A DNA stretch of 64,000 nt. Origin: Cryomorpha sp963748925 (GTDB lineage Bacteria; Bacteroidota; Bacteroidia; Flavobacteriales_D; Cryomorphaceae). A model generated the notes under the pieces. It ran no database searches, was not told the origin of the DNA, and worked only from the letters and a program-made list of their open reading frames with translations. This document shows, in pieces, positions 16,885 to 26,003 of this stretch (position 1 is its first letter; each line of letters begins with the position of its first letter). The stretch lies in NCBI GenBank assembly GCA_963748925.1, contig CAVVKG010000009.1, forward strand, positions 124,001 to 188,000. The letters run 5' to 3'. Both the position numbers and the translations under genes were made by a program.

Positions 16885-17721
16885 CTAAAGTAGGTTGAAA
16901 CTGTGCCGTACATAGCTGCTAAATAGTAGTGCAAATTTCCTGCGGTTACTAATGCGAACTCTTCTGCTCAAAATAGCGTGGGTGGGCTGACGTTTTATTT
17001 TTGCAAAAAGCTGATAGTAGTATACATATGCTACAAAAACGCCAAATCGTGCATCTTTTGGGAGAAGCTTTATTCCCTGATAGCCCAATTCAAAATCTTT
17101 CTCAATATCAGCTTCTATTTCCTTCTTTATATCTTCATTAAATTCATCGAGATTAACTCCCGGAAAATATGTTCTACCCAAATGCATATAGTCTGCATTT
17201 AAGTCGCGCAAGAAATTAATTTTCTGAAAAGCAGAGCCCAGCTTCATGGCATAAGGCTTCAATTTTTCATATTCGTCAGCATCGCCCCTGAGAAAAACTC
17301 TAAGGCACATAAGGCCTACAACCTCCGCCGATCCCAGAATATATGTTTCATATTCAGCAAGAGTATATTTATTCTGGACAAGGTCCATCCGCATGCTTTC
17401 CAGAAATGTGTCAATACAGTCATGATCAATTCCGTATTGGTTCACCACTTTTTGGAAACTTTGAAGAATAGGGTTGAGACTAATACCTTTGCGGATGGCA
17501 TGATGCGCGTCTTCCTTAAATTTTTCCAGAAGGCCTTCCTTGTCATAACCATGAAAGGTGTCTACAATCTCATCCGCAAATCGTACGAATCCATAAATTG
17601 AATAAATAGGGTCGCGAAGATCCGGCGCCAAAAAACGTATACCCAATGAGAAGGAAGTGCTATAAGCTTTAGTAGTCATTCGGCTACATCGCACGGCTAC
17701 ATTATCGTATAATTTCATCAT
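16885..17721 (-). CDS. crtB: 15-cis-phytoene synthase
   Basis: Condenses two GGPP to phytoene, the committed carotenoid step, at the membrane surface. The 278-residue protein has both magnesium-binding aspartate motifs: DEIVD at residues 50-54 and RDLNAD around 172-177, with flanking FVRFA and FLRDLNADYMHLGRTYFP blocks (read in two parts). The ATG overlaps the crtI stop (ATGA), showing translational coupling. No GGPP synthase gene is in the window, so GGPP must come from elsewhere. Confidence 0.97.
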   Translation of the reverse strand: MMKLYDNVAVRCSRMTTKAYSTSFSLGIRFLAPDLRDPIYSIYGFVRFADEIVDTFHGYDKEGLLEKFKEDAHHAIRKGISLNPILQSFQKVVNQYGIDHDCIDTFLESMRMDLVQNKYTLAEYETYILGSAEVVGLMCLRVFLRGDADEYEKLKPYAMKLGSAFQKINFLRDLNADYMHLGRTYFPGVNLDEFNEDIKKEIEADIEKDFELGYQGIKLLPKDARFGVFVAYVYYYQLFAKIKRQPTHAILSRRVRISNRRKFALLFSSYVRHSFNLL

Positions 17722-19196
17722 AAGGAATGCATTTTTTGAACTTCACTCGCCACGATTCTCCCCGAAATGAGCGATGGTGGCACTCCGGGACCAGGGACTG
17801 TAAGTTGACCTGTATAATACAAATTATTAACCTTTTTGTTATGAAGCTTTGGTTTTAAAACAGCAGTTTGACGCAGAGTGTTCGCTAATCCATAAGCATT
17901 TCCTTTAAAGGAGTTATAATCAGCCATAAAATCGCTGCAACCAAAATCTCTTTTGTATATAATATGGTCTTTTACATTCTCGCCAAGCACTTTCTCCATT
18001 CTGCTCATTACCATCTCAAAATACTCATTTTGAATGTCCTGATTTTCAATAAGTCCTGGAGCCGTAGGAATCAAAATAAATAGGTTTTCACAGTTTTCAG
18101 GTGCAACGTTCGGATCCGTTTTTGACGTTACGGAAACGTAAAAAAGAGGTCGCTCAGGCCACTTTGGGGTATCGTAAATCTCAGATGCATGTTTGTCAAA
18201 ATCAGCGTCAAAAAACAAATTGTGATGCTGCAGCCCTTTCAGCTTTTTATTAAGACCCACATAATAGAGCAAGCTCGAAGGTGCCATAGTTCGTTTTTCC
18301 CAATATTGATCGGTATAGTTACGATACTTGTGCTCTAGCAGTTTTGAGTCTGTATGATGATAGTCTGCAGAGGAGATTACGATATCAGCCTCCTTCAATT
18401 CTCCACTAACAACGACCCCTTTGGCTTTGCCATTTTCAATTTTTATTGAACTAACAGGACTATTGCTGTAAAACTTAACTCCCAGCTCTTTCGCCAGGGA
18501 CACCATTCCATCTATTATTTTAATCATCCCACCTTCGGGATACCAGGTACCGAGTTTAATATCAGCATAGTTCATCATGCTATACATTGCCGGAGTCTTA
18601 GAAGGTTTAGCTCCTAAGAAAAGTACTGGAAATTCTATTAGTTGTAGTAAATAAGGGTCAGAAAAATAGCGCCTTACATGTTGTGAAAGTGGAGTTAGAA
18701 GCTGCAATCGCATGGCCCCGGATATAACCCTCCAATCGACAAACTCTGTAATGCTTTTACCGGGTTTATAAACCATGTCGCGCATGCCCACCTCGTACTT
18801 GTATTGGGCTTCGGTTAAAAACTGCTTGAGTTTAGGAGCACTTCCGGTTTCATATTTTTCAAAAAGCTCACAGAGCTTTTCAAATGAAGCGGGTATTTTC
18901 ATTTCGTGATTCTCGTCGAAAAAAACGGAATACGAAGGATCTAATCGGATTAAGTTGTAATAATCGGATACTTTCTTGCCAAAGTGAGCAAAATAAGATT
19001 CAAAAACATCGGGCATCCAATACCAACTGGGGCCCATATCGAAGGTAAACCCATCTGAAGAAAAGCTGCGTGCCCGTCCGCCGAGTGTATCATTCTTTTC
19101 ATATACGGCTACTTCATACCCTTCTTTAGCAAGGTTTGAGGCAACAGAAAGTCCGGCAAAGCCGGACCCTATGACTACAACTCGTTTATTCTTCAT
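17718..19196 (-). CDS. crtI: phytoene desaturase (CrtI type)
   Basis: FAD-dependent desaturase that makes lycopene from phytoene. The 492-residue protein has an N-terminal dinucleotide fold (VIGSGFAGLSVASNLA, residues 7-22, then YEKNDTLGGRA) and the C-terminal bacterial desaturase signature around GQLTVPGPGVPPSLISG. Length is normal for CrtI. It is the second gene of the operon, 23 bases after the sigma factor gene. Confidence 0.97.
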   Translation of the reverse strand: MKNKRVVVIGSGFAGLSVASNLAKEGYEVAVYEKNDTLGGRARSFSSDGFTFDMGPSWYWMPDVFESYFAHFGKKVSDYYNLIRLDPSYSVFFDENHEMKIPASFEKLCELFEKYETGSAPKLKQFLTEAQYKYEVGMRDMVYKPGKSITEFVDWRVISGAMRLQLLTPLSQHVRRYFSDPYLLQLIEFPVLFLGAKPSKTPAMYSMMNYADIKLGTWYPEGGMIKIIDGMVSLAKELGVKFYSNSPVSSIKIENGKAKGVVVSGELKEADIVISSADYHHTDSKLLEHKYRNYTDQYWEKRTMAPSSLLYYVGLNKKLKGLQHHNLFFDADFDKHASEIYDTPKWPERPLFYVSVTSKTDPNVAPENCENLFILIPTAPGLIENQDIQNEYFEMVMSRMEKVLGENVKDHIIYKRDFGCSDFMADYNSFKGNAYGLANTLRQTAVLKPKLHNKKVNNLYYTGQLTVPGPGVPPSLISGRIVASEVQKMHSL

Positions 19197-19219
19197 GTAA
19201 TTTTTTACTGCATAACTTC

Positions 19220-19729
19220 TTAATCTCTGTAGTCAGAGAGAGAGGTCATTAATTTTTTTCTAGCAAGAAAAATGCGACTCTTTATAGTACCAATTGGTAA
19301 GTCTAATTTAGCTGCAATTTCTTTATATTTAAATCCATTGTTGTACATCTCAAAAGGAACTCTGTATTCCGATTCAAGCCTGTCAACTACTTTGGTAATC
19401 TGAGCATGTGAGAAAACGCTATCCGGATCAGCAAACCCCTTACCGGTAGATGCTGAGTTGATAAAGTATTGCTCATCTGTTCGATCTATTATAGTATTGG
19501 CCCGCATGGCCTTTCTGTAATTGTTAATGAAAGTGTTTCTCATTATTGTATACAGCCACCCTTTGAGGTTGGTTTTAGCTTTAAACTTACTTCTGTAGGT
19601 TAGAGCCTTTAAAAAAGTTTCCTGAAGTAAGTCGTTAGCTTCTTCTTCATTGTTCGTAAAACCGTAAGCAAAGGATTTGAGAGGTCTTTCAAATGCGATT
19701 AATTCTTCATTGAAATTATATGAGCTCAT
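19220..19729 (-). CDS. ECF-type RNA polymerase sigma factor heading the crt operon
   Basis: A 169-residue sigma-70 family factor with region 2 (NDLLQETFLKAL, KGWLYTIMRNTFINNYRK) and region 4 (FKYKEIAAKLDLPIGTIKSRIFLARKKL, read as consecutive parts). The ATG at 19729 gives MSSYNFNEEL; a further upstream ATG at 19780 would run through the operator. No anti-sigma gene is next to it, so control is probably transcriptional, by the operator just upstream. It may amplify expression of its own operon or of distant light-response genes. Confidence 0.92.
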   Translation of the reverse strand: MSSYNFNEELIAFERPLKSFAYGFTNNEEEANDLLQETFLKALTYRSKFKAKTNLKGWLYTIMRNTFINNYRKAMRANTIIDRTDEQYFINSASTGKGFADPDSVFSHAQITKVVDRLESEYRVPFEMYNNGFKYKEIAAKLDLPIGTIKSRIFLARKKLMTSLSDYRD

Positions 19730-19747
19730 GATTAAGATGGTTTTGCT

Positions 19748-19781
19748 TTTGTTTAACAAATGTACTAATAAGTTAAACAAA
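19748..19781. promoter_or_regulatory. candidate CarH operator overlapping the sigma-crt promoter
   Basis: A perfect 10-base inverted repeat: TTTGTTTAAC (19748-19757) and GTTAAACAAA (19772-19781), 14 bases apart. On the minus strand a Bacteroidetes -7 box, TACATTTG, occupies 19757-19764, so it lies between the arms. A protein bound to both arms would block the promoter. The start of the sigma gene is 18 bases downstream of the inner edge. No good -33 box at the usual spacing was found. Confidence 0.6.
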
Positions 19782-19912
19782 TGTTGATTAAATATGTGTT
19801 AAAATTTCTTTAAGAACTGTAACACTCTTTCTAAGAGACTCTTAATTCAATTTTTCATTCATAATTATTCAAACCACTAAAGCTTAATAATAAGAAGACT
19901 TTGAATTCGAGT

Positions 19913-20800
19913 TTAAGTCTGAAGCATTTCGTTAAATGCTTTTGGGCTTAGATTGATGTGTAATCGTTCTTTGTCATTAACACATATATCAAAATCTATG
20001 CGGTTTGTCAGAAAAACAGGGATTTCAGGAATTTGTGTAAGGATTTTCTCTAATTGTGAAACAAAAAATTCCTGCGAATTAGTGCTATGTATGGTAGTAA
20101 CCACATAGTCTATAGGTATTTGAGAAATGGTCTCAACAATACTGGGCAGTGGAACGTTCTGTCCTAGGTAGAGTGCCTTGTGTCCCGACTTTACAATCAG
20201 GAAATTGTAGAACAATAACCCCAACTCGTGTAATTCCCCTTCAGGAAGGAACAATAAATACTGTTTTGCTTTTTCCTTAACAATTCCGCTGTATCCATCT
20301 ATTGCAACTATTAGCTTTTGTCTAAAAAGGTTTGAAACGAAGTGTTCCTGTGCAGGGTTTATAGATCCCATCTGCCACAGCTGACCGATTTTTACAAAGA
20401 AAGGATAGATTATTTTAAGGATAGTTTCTTCAAAACCAATACGCAAAATGGCATTATTGAGAATTTTTTCAAACCGATGATCGTCAAATTCGATCATAGC
20501 AATCGTAAGGCCTTCAATTTGATTTTTTTGATCGGGATGCGGCGCTTCTTTAGCAGTGATTTCCGCAACTCTTTGATGAATCTCATCCATTTTCATCTCC
20601 ACGATTTTGGAGATTTTATGCCCATTCTCTCGTAAGATGGCAATGTTTAATATTTGGGTCAGATCTGAATTATCATAATACCTTATATTAGTAGCGGTTC
20701 GTTTGGGCTGAATTAAATTATAGCGCTTCTCCCATATCCGAATGGTATGAGCCTTAATGCCAGATATACGCTCTAAGTCCTTTATAGAATAATTATTCAT
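19913..20800 (-). CDS. CarH/LitR-like MerR-family regulator with B12-binding domain
   Basis: A 295-residue light-sensing repressor candidate. Residues 3-70 are a MerR winged helix (YSIKDLERISGIKAHTIRIWEKRY). A four-helix cap follows with the W-x9-EH motif of adenosylcobalamin photoreceptors (Trp142, Glu152, His153). The Rossmann B12 domain has E-x-H-x-x-G with cobalt-ligating His191. In Thermus CarH the dark tetramer represses carotenoid genes until light breaks the Co-C bond. The residue after Trp142 is Gln, where I recall Thermus CarH having His132, which forms the light-state bis-His adduct. It lies 183 bases upstream of the sigma-crt operon on the same strand. Confidence 0.92.
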   Translation of the reverse strand: MNNYSIKDLERISGIKAHTIRIWEKRYNLIQPKRTATNIRYYDNSDLTQILNIAILRENGHKISKIVEMKMDEIHQRVAEITAKEAPHPDQKNQIEGLTIAMIEFDDHRFEKILNNAILRIGFEETILKIIYPFFVKIGQLWQMGSINPAQEHFVSNLFRQKLIVAIDGYSGIVKEKAKQYLLFLPEGELHELGLLFYNFLIVKSGHKALYLGQNVPLPSIVETISQIPIDYVVTTIHSTNSQEFFVSQLEKILTQIPEIPVFLTNRIDFDICVNDKERLHINLSPKAFNEMLQT

Positions 20801-20831
20801 TGCAATTCATTATAACCTTGATTGAACACGA

Positions 20832-20874
20832 CAAACATAGTATTGTTTAAGTAATAAACATAGGGTGTTAAACA
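20832..20874 (-). promoter_or_regulatory. promoter and candidate operator of the CarH-like gene
   Basis: On the minus strand a -7 box TATGTTTG occupies 20832-20839, about 32 bases before the ATG. Just upstream lie TGTTTAA (20844-20850) and its inverse TTAAACA (20868-20874), 17 bases apart. TGTTTA-N5-TAAACA (20844-20860) and TGTT-A-AACA (20866-20874) are further small palindromes. The layout suggests autoregulation. Confidence 0.5.
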
Positions 20875-20922
20875 GAACATTAATTATTCTCATTCCAATA
20901 AAACCATTTGTAATTTTGTGGC

Positions 20923-22719
20923 ATGAATCTGTCAGAGAAAATTAAACTACTACCTGATAAGCCCGGGGTTTATCAGTTTAGAGATGAGGCGGGTAAGATT
21001 ATTTATATCGGTAAGGCAAAAAACTTAAAGAACCGTGTTCGATCATATTTTCTAAAAAATGGTGGCCATTCGGGGCGCACCAGGGTAATGGTAAAGCGAA
21101 TCAGGAATTTTACATTTATTGTGGTGGAATCTGAACTTGACGCCCTCCTTCTAGAAAATAACTTGATTAAGAAGCATCTTCCGCGCTACAATGTAATGCT
21201 GAAGGATGATAAAACTTACCCCTGGATTTGTATTAAAAATGAACGCTTTCCACGTGTATTTGCCACACGAACTAAAATCAAAGACGGGTCTGAATATTTT
21301 GGTCCTTACGCTTCAGTAACGATGATGAAAACGCTGCTTAATCTTGTAAGGCAGCTTTACAAAATCAGAACGTGCAAATATGATTTAAGTGAGAAGAATA
21401 TAGAAAAAGGTAAGTTTAAGGTATGCCTTGAGTATCATATCGGAAACTGTCTTGGCCCTTGTGAAGGGTTTCAGAGCCATGAAGATTACCTTTCGCAAAT
21501 AGAGGATATCAAACAGATTATAAAAGGAAATATCTCATCGGTAATATCCATCTTGGAAAATAGGATGAATACGCATGCAGAAAAGATGCAATATGAGGAC
21601 GCTCAGGACTTAAAAGAAAAAATCGACATTCTGCAGCGGTATAAGAGTAAGAGTACCATTGTAAATCCATCGATGAATAATGTAGATGTATTCTCTGTTA
21701 TTTCAGACTTACACAATGGCTATGTAAATTATCTGAAAGTAATTGACGGCGCAGTTGTTCAAAGCCATACGATGGCATATAAAAAGAAGCTGGAAGAATC
21801 AGATGCTGAATTGCTTCAGATGGGAATTGCAGAAGTTCGCGTTCAATTTGACGCCCTTGCGAAAGAAGTCTTGATTCCTGAGCCGATCGAAATGGAACTG
21901 GAGAATCACACCTTTACCATACCGCAGCGAGGCGACAAGAAAAAGCTGCTCGAACTCTCTTTACGAAATGCCAAATATTTTATGCTCGATAAGCAAAAGC
22001 AAACGCGTTTTGCAGATCCCGAAAGACATACCGAACGGATTATGGAGCAAATGAAAAAAGACCTTCGCTTATCAGAAAAGCCGCACCATATTGAATGTTT
22101 CGACAACTCCAACCTTCAGGGAACCAACCCGGTAGCAGCCTGTGTTGTTTTTCGCGATGGTAAGCCGAGTAAGAAGGAATACCGCAATTTTAATATCAAG
22201 ACAGTAGTTGGTGCAGATGACTTTGCGAGTATGAAAGAAGTGGTATACCGGCGCTATCGACGAATGATAGAGGAAGGAGAAGACCTTCCTCAGCTTATTG
22301 TTGTAGATGGAGGTAAGGGACAGCTTAGCTCTGCTGTAGAAAGTTTAGACCAGTTGGGTATACGCGGAAAGGTTGCGATAATAGGTATCGCCAAGCGCCT
22401 TGAAGAGATATTCTATCCTGGCGATTCATTGCCTCTCTATATCGACAAGAAGTCAGAAACATTAAAAATTCTTCAAAACGCACGAAACGAAGCACATCGA
22501 TTTGGAATAACCCACCACCGAAACAAGCGGAGCAAAAACACCTTCAAGACCGAGCTTACCGATATACCTGGAATTGGTGCAGCTACAGCCGAAGAGTTGC
22601 TTAAAAAATTCCAATCGGTGACCAGGGTTAAGAAAGCGTCGCTTGCTGAAATAGTAGAGACGATAGGACCCTCAAAGGCAAAAGCGGTTAAAACTTGGTT
22701 TAACCTTGATAAAGAATAG
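20923..22719 (+). CDS. uvrC: excinuclease ABC subunit C
   Basis: Makes the 3' and 5' incisions in nucleotide excision repair with UvrB. The 598-residue protein has an N-terminal GIY-YIG nuclease domain (GVYQFRD, IIYIGKA; residues 15-32), a UVR motif (EKMQYEDAQDLKEKIDIL), a C-terminal RNase H-like nuclease domain (HHIECFDNSNLQGT, LIVVDGGKGQL) and a helix-hairpin-helix end (DIPGIGAATAEELLK). It is divergent from the CarH-like regulator, so a UV/visible-light repair theme continues across the gap. A TAATTTTG sequence lies just before the ATG but is too close to be a normal -7 box. Confidence 0.97.
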   Translation: MNLSEKIKLLPDKPGVYQFRDEAGKIIYIGKAKNLKNRVRSYFLKNGGHSGRTRVMVKRIRNFTFIVVESELDALLLENNLIKKHLPRYNVMLKDDKTYPWICIKNERFPRVFATRTKIKDGSEYFGPYASVTMMKTLLNLVRQLYKIRTCKYDLSEKNIEKGKFKVCLEYHIGNCLGPCEGFQSHEDYLSQIEDIKQIIKGNISSVISILENRMNTHAEKMQYEDAQDLKEKIDILQRYKSKSTIVNPSMNNVDVFSVISDLHNGYVNYLKVIDGAVVQSHTMAYKKKLEESDAELLQMGIAEVRVQFDALAKEVLIPEPIEMELENHTFTIPQRGDKKKLLELSLRNAKYFMLDKQKQTRFADPERHTERIMEQMKKDLRLSEKPHHIECFDNSNLQGTNPVAACVVFRDGKPSKKEYRNFNIKTVVGADDFASMKEVVYRRYRRMIEEGEDLPQLIVVDGGKGQLSSAVESLDQLGIRGKVAIIGIAKRLEEIFYPGDSLPLYIDKKSETLKILQNARNEAHRFGITHHRNKRSKNTFKTELTDIPGIGAATAEELLKKFQSVTRVKKASLAEIVETIGPSKAKAVKTWFNLDKE

Positions 22720-22883
22720 GTTTGTCTATAAATTCCGTTATCCACATGACGCTTGGGCTTAAAGCAGTCATTAATAAAATGAAATTTTAAACGTCCTCGA
22801 AAACCTCAATTGTTCACATTTAAAGGCAAAGCAACTTAATTCGTGAATTTCACAGCCGTCGTAGAATTCCAAAAATCCGAACC

Positions 22884-23888
22884 TTAATTATTCCCCAAGG
22901 TATCCGCTAAAATGCGAATTTCAATAACGGGTGAAATGCGCTCGTATATAATATTGTATACCGCATCGGCGATTGGCATATCCACATCAAACTTATGGTT
23001 CATTTCATAAACACTCTTGGTTGCATAATAACCTTCTGCAACCATGTCCATTTCCAACTGGGCTGCTTTCGCAGAATATCCCTTACCAAGCATGTATCCG
23101 AAAGTGCGGTTTCTGGAAAATTTAGAATAGGAAGTAACGAGCAAATCGCCGAGATAAGCCGGTTCTTTCACATCGCGGTGGAAGGGGTTTAGCTTATCGA
23201 GGAAGCGCTCCATTTCTATAATTGCTCCCGACATAAGAATAGCCTGGAAATTATCTCCATAGCCAAGTCCGCCGCAGACGCCTGCAGCAATGGCGTAAAT
23301 GTTTTTTAAGATGGCTGCTATCTCTGCTCCAAAAAGGTCGTCGCTAGTAGAGGTTTTTACATAACGGGTAGAAAGCATTTCGGCCATTAGCTTCGCATTA
23401 TCCTCATTCATGCTCGCACAGGTGAGGTATGAAAGCCTTTCCATAGCAACCTCTTCGGCATGACAGGGGCCACAAATTATCCCAATATTGTCATAGGGAA
23501 CCCCGAAAGTCTTGTAAAAATATCGCGCTGGTATGGACTGTATTTCAGGAATAATTCCTTTGATAGCCGAAAAGATAATTTTTCCTTCGAAGGACTCTTT
23601 AGGTACATCTTTTAAGGAAGCGTGCACAAATGCAGAGGGAACGGCAACGATAAGCACATCTGAGTTATCTATTACCTCCTGCACATTGGAGCTCAACATT
23701 ATTTTATCCACATCAAACTCTACGGCCCGCAAATAATTGGGATTATGGTAATATTTTTTAACGTGTTTTACCGCTTCTTCATTGCGCATCCACCAGCTAA
23801 TTCCCTCATTTTTTTCAGAAAGAATCTTAGCTAAAGCAGTGGCCCATGAGCCCCCACCAATTACTCCAATACGTTTATCTCCTGCCAT
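22884..23888 (-). CDS. gpsA: NAD(P)H-dependent glycerol-3-phosphate dehydrogenase
   Basis: Reduces dihydroxyacetone phosphate to sn-glycerol-3-phosphate for phospholipid synthesis. The 334-residue protein has the nucleotide site GVIGGGSWATALAKIL (residues 8-23), the family GPCHAEEVA block and the substrate-binding Lys in AAILKNIYAIAAG. Length is normal. It is divergent from the following HEAT-cyclophilin lipoprotein and has no close partner on its strand. Confidence 0.96.
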   Translation of the reverse strand: MAGDKRIGVIGGGSWATALAKILSEKNEGISWWMRNEEAVKHVKKYYHNPNYLRAVEFDVDKIMLSSNVQEVIDNSDVLIVAVPSAFVHASLKDVPKESFEGKIIFSAIKGIIPEIQSIPARYFYKTFGVPYDNIGIICGPCHAEEVAMERLSYLTCASMNEDNAKLMAEMLSTRYVKTSTSDDLFGAEIAAILKNIYAIAAGVCGGLGYGDNFQAILMSGAIIEMERFLDKLNPFHRDVKEPAYLGDLLVTSYSKFSRNRTFGYMLGKGYSAKAAQLEMDMVAEGYYATKSVYEMNHKFDVDMPIADAVYNIIYERISPVIEIRILADTLGNN

Positions 23889-23957
23889 CGGGCGAAATTT
23901 AATCCTGCTAAAGATAGAAATGTTATTAGATTCGGGCTCAAATTATAGCACACGGAC

Positions 23958-25862
23958 ATGAACACTTCCAAGTTTCTAATTCTATTTTGTTTGACATTAT
24001 TGGGTTTTGGCTGTTCCGAAGGACAAAAGAAAGAAGAATCCGCGAATAATGCCTTCTCTGACCCCGAACTTCGTAAAATTTATGATGCCGCCGATCAGCG
24101 GAATTTTGATCTGCTCGCCCCATTTGCCGAAAGCGAAACTGCAGCTTACCGCATGGCTTATGCCCGCTCGATGGGATCTGTGCAAGACACTTTGGCGCTC
24201 GAAAATTTGTATGACCTAATGCGCGATCCTGTGCCGTATGTGCGCATGTTTGCCGCATTTGCCGTAGGGCAATACCGTGATACGACCTCGCTACCAGCCC
24301 TGGAAAAAGCAATCAAAAAGGCAACTATACCAGAAATAAAAGCTGAAATTCTTGAAGCTATAGGTAAATCGGCTAATGGCAACGCCATGGAATACCTTAT
24401 TTTTCATGAGCCTTCATCTGCGATTGAAGAATCAGGAAAACTATGGGGAATTTACCACGCTTCCCTCCGAGATTTACTCAAAGAAGAACATTTAAGAGTT
24501 ATTGTGGCACACCTATCATCGAAAGAAGAAGATACCAGAATGGCTGTGCTACATACATTGAGCCGGCAACGCGATCTCGACCTTTCGGAATACAAGGACC
24601 CCATCACAGATTTTGCGCTCAGTGCTGAAAACCCTGAAATAAGAACAGCGGCTATTATGGCCATGCGCCACCTTAACGGAGTGGATAGCCTGCTCATCAA
24701 GATTGCAGCAAATGATAGCGATCCGCGAGCGCGAGCTTCTGCTATTTTGGCTATAGCGGATGCCAGCACACCAGAGTTTCAAGATCTCATCGCACAATCG
24801 CTCGAAGATGGTAGCGTCTGGGTAGCCATGAATGCCGCCAACCGACTGGGAATTAATATGTCAAACGCAGATTTGCTCAGCGTGGAGCAGTTGGCAATTA
24901 CCTCGCCCGTGCCAGAAGTTAAAGCGGCGATAATTACAGCATTTCTCCATTCTGATTCCCTAAAGGAAAAAGGGAAAGAACTGTGGGTGCGGACACGTTT
25001 TAAAAATGATGTTGAGAAGGCGGTTTTTATAAAATCACTGGGACGCGTGGAATCAGCTTTGGATAGTTTAAAAAATTATAGTCTGCTTGATTCTCCGCTC
25101 GGCACAGCTGCTGCTGAAGCAATAATTACCGGAGCCGAGAAATACCCTTCGTGGAAGCCGGAGTTCTACAATCAGGCCAAATCGGCTTTCGAAGCGGGTC
25201 TGGTTGCGCAGTCATACCTATATGCGAGTGCTCTTTTGAATCCGGTATTTATGGATACCACAAAGCTTTCGCCAAATGTGCTTAGCAGTGCAGTAGGAAA
25301 ATTTACCAAGGAAGGCGAGGCTGAAACCCGAAATGAGATGAATAGAGCCATTGCCAAAATGAGCGGTGAAGAATATGTGCAGCAAGAACAGTCGTATTCG
25401 CATAAAATTGATTGGGAACTGGTACAAAGTATACCAACAGATGCGGCAGCTTATTTGTACATCGGAGACCGGAAGCTGGAATTAAAATTACTCGTTGAAG
25501 ATGCGCCGGGAAGTGTTTCAAACTTTGTAAATCTCGCAAAGAGCGGGTTTTACGATGGTACTTATTTTCACCGAATTGTGCCCGTTTTTGTAAGTCAGGG
25601 AGGTGGCCCTCGAGGTGATGGGTATGGAAGTACCGATTATTCTATCAGGTCTGAGTTTTCTCCACTCAAATATGGATCTGGCGTTGCGGGGCTTGCCTCT
25701 GCCGGAAAAGATACCGAGAGCTGCCAGTTTTTCTTCACACATCAACCTACTCCTCACCTCAATGGTCGCTATACCATTTTTGGCGCGCTAACCGATGGAA
25801 TCGCCGGACAAACTGATATTACTACAGGAACCAGGATTGACTCGGTGCGGGTTGAGTTGTAA
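23958..25862 (+). CDS. lipoprotein with HEAT repeats and a C-terminal cyclophilin domain
   Basis: A 634-residue envelope lipoprotein. The signal ends LLGFGC with lipidated Cys19. Residues 35-480 or so are HEAT-like helical repeats (for example TLALENLYDLMRDPVPYVR, and PRARASAILAIADA), a scaffold for protein contacts. The last 150 residues are a cyclophilin-type peptidyl-prolyl isomerase domain (GSVSNFVNLAKSGFYDG, YFHRIVPVFVSQGG, ESCQFFFTH, LNGRYTIFG). It would help fold or escort secreted proteins. The combination is known in Bacteroidota, though specific clients are unknown. Confidence 0.9.
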   Translation: MNTSKFLILFCLTLLGFGCSEGQKKEESANNAFSDPELRKIYDAADQRNFDLLAPFAESETAAYRMAYARSMGSVQDTLALENLYDLMRDPVPYVRMFAAFAVGQYRDTTSLPALEKAIKKATIPEIKAEILEAIGKSANGNAMEYLIFHEPSSAIEESGKLWGIYHASLRDLLKEEHLRVIVAHLSSKEEDTRMAVLHTLSRQRDLDLSEYKDPITDFALSAENPEIRTAAIMAMRHLNGVDSLLIKIAANDSDPRARASAILAIADASTPEFQDLIAQSLEDGSVWVAMNAANRLGINMSNADLLSVEQLAITSPVPEVKAAIITAFLHSDSLKEKGKELWVRTRFKNDVEKAVFIKSLGRVESALDSLKNYSLLDSPLGTAAAEAIITGAEKYPSWKPEFYNQAKSAFEAGLVAQSYLYASALLNPVFMDTTKLSPNVLSSAVGKFTKEGEAETRNEMNRAIAKMSGEEYVQQEQSYSHKIDWELVQSIPTDAAAYLYIGDRKLELKLLVEDAPGSVSNFVNLAKSGFYDGTYFHRIVPVFVSQGGGPRGDGYGSTDYSIRSEFSPLKYGSGVAGLASAGKDTESCQFFFTHQPTPHLNGRYTIFGALTDGIAGQTDITTGTRIDSVRVEL

Positions 25863-26003
25863 TATGTAATTTATCTGGTTCGAAATAGGGTAAGTTTTGC
25901 AATCGACTCAGGTACTGCTTAGTACAAAGATGAAGCGATCACGGTAACTTTGTGGACTGCTATTGCGTAAAAGAATCCGCTATTTAGAAACAGAACTTTT
26001 TAT

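Noticed and set aside
20911..20918. TAATTTTG as a -7 box for uvrC
   Set aside because: Only four bases before the ATG, so transcription would begin at or inside the coding region.
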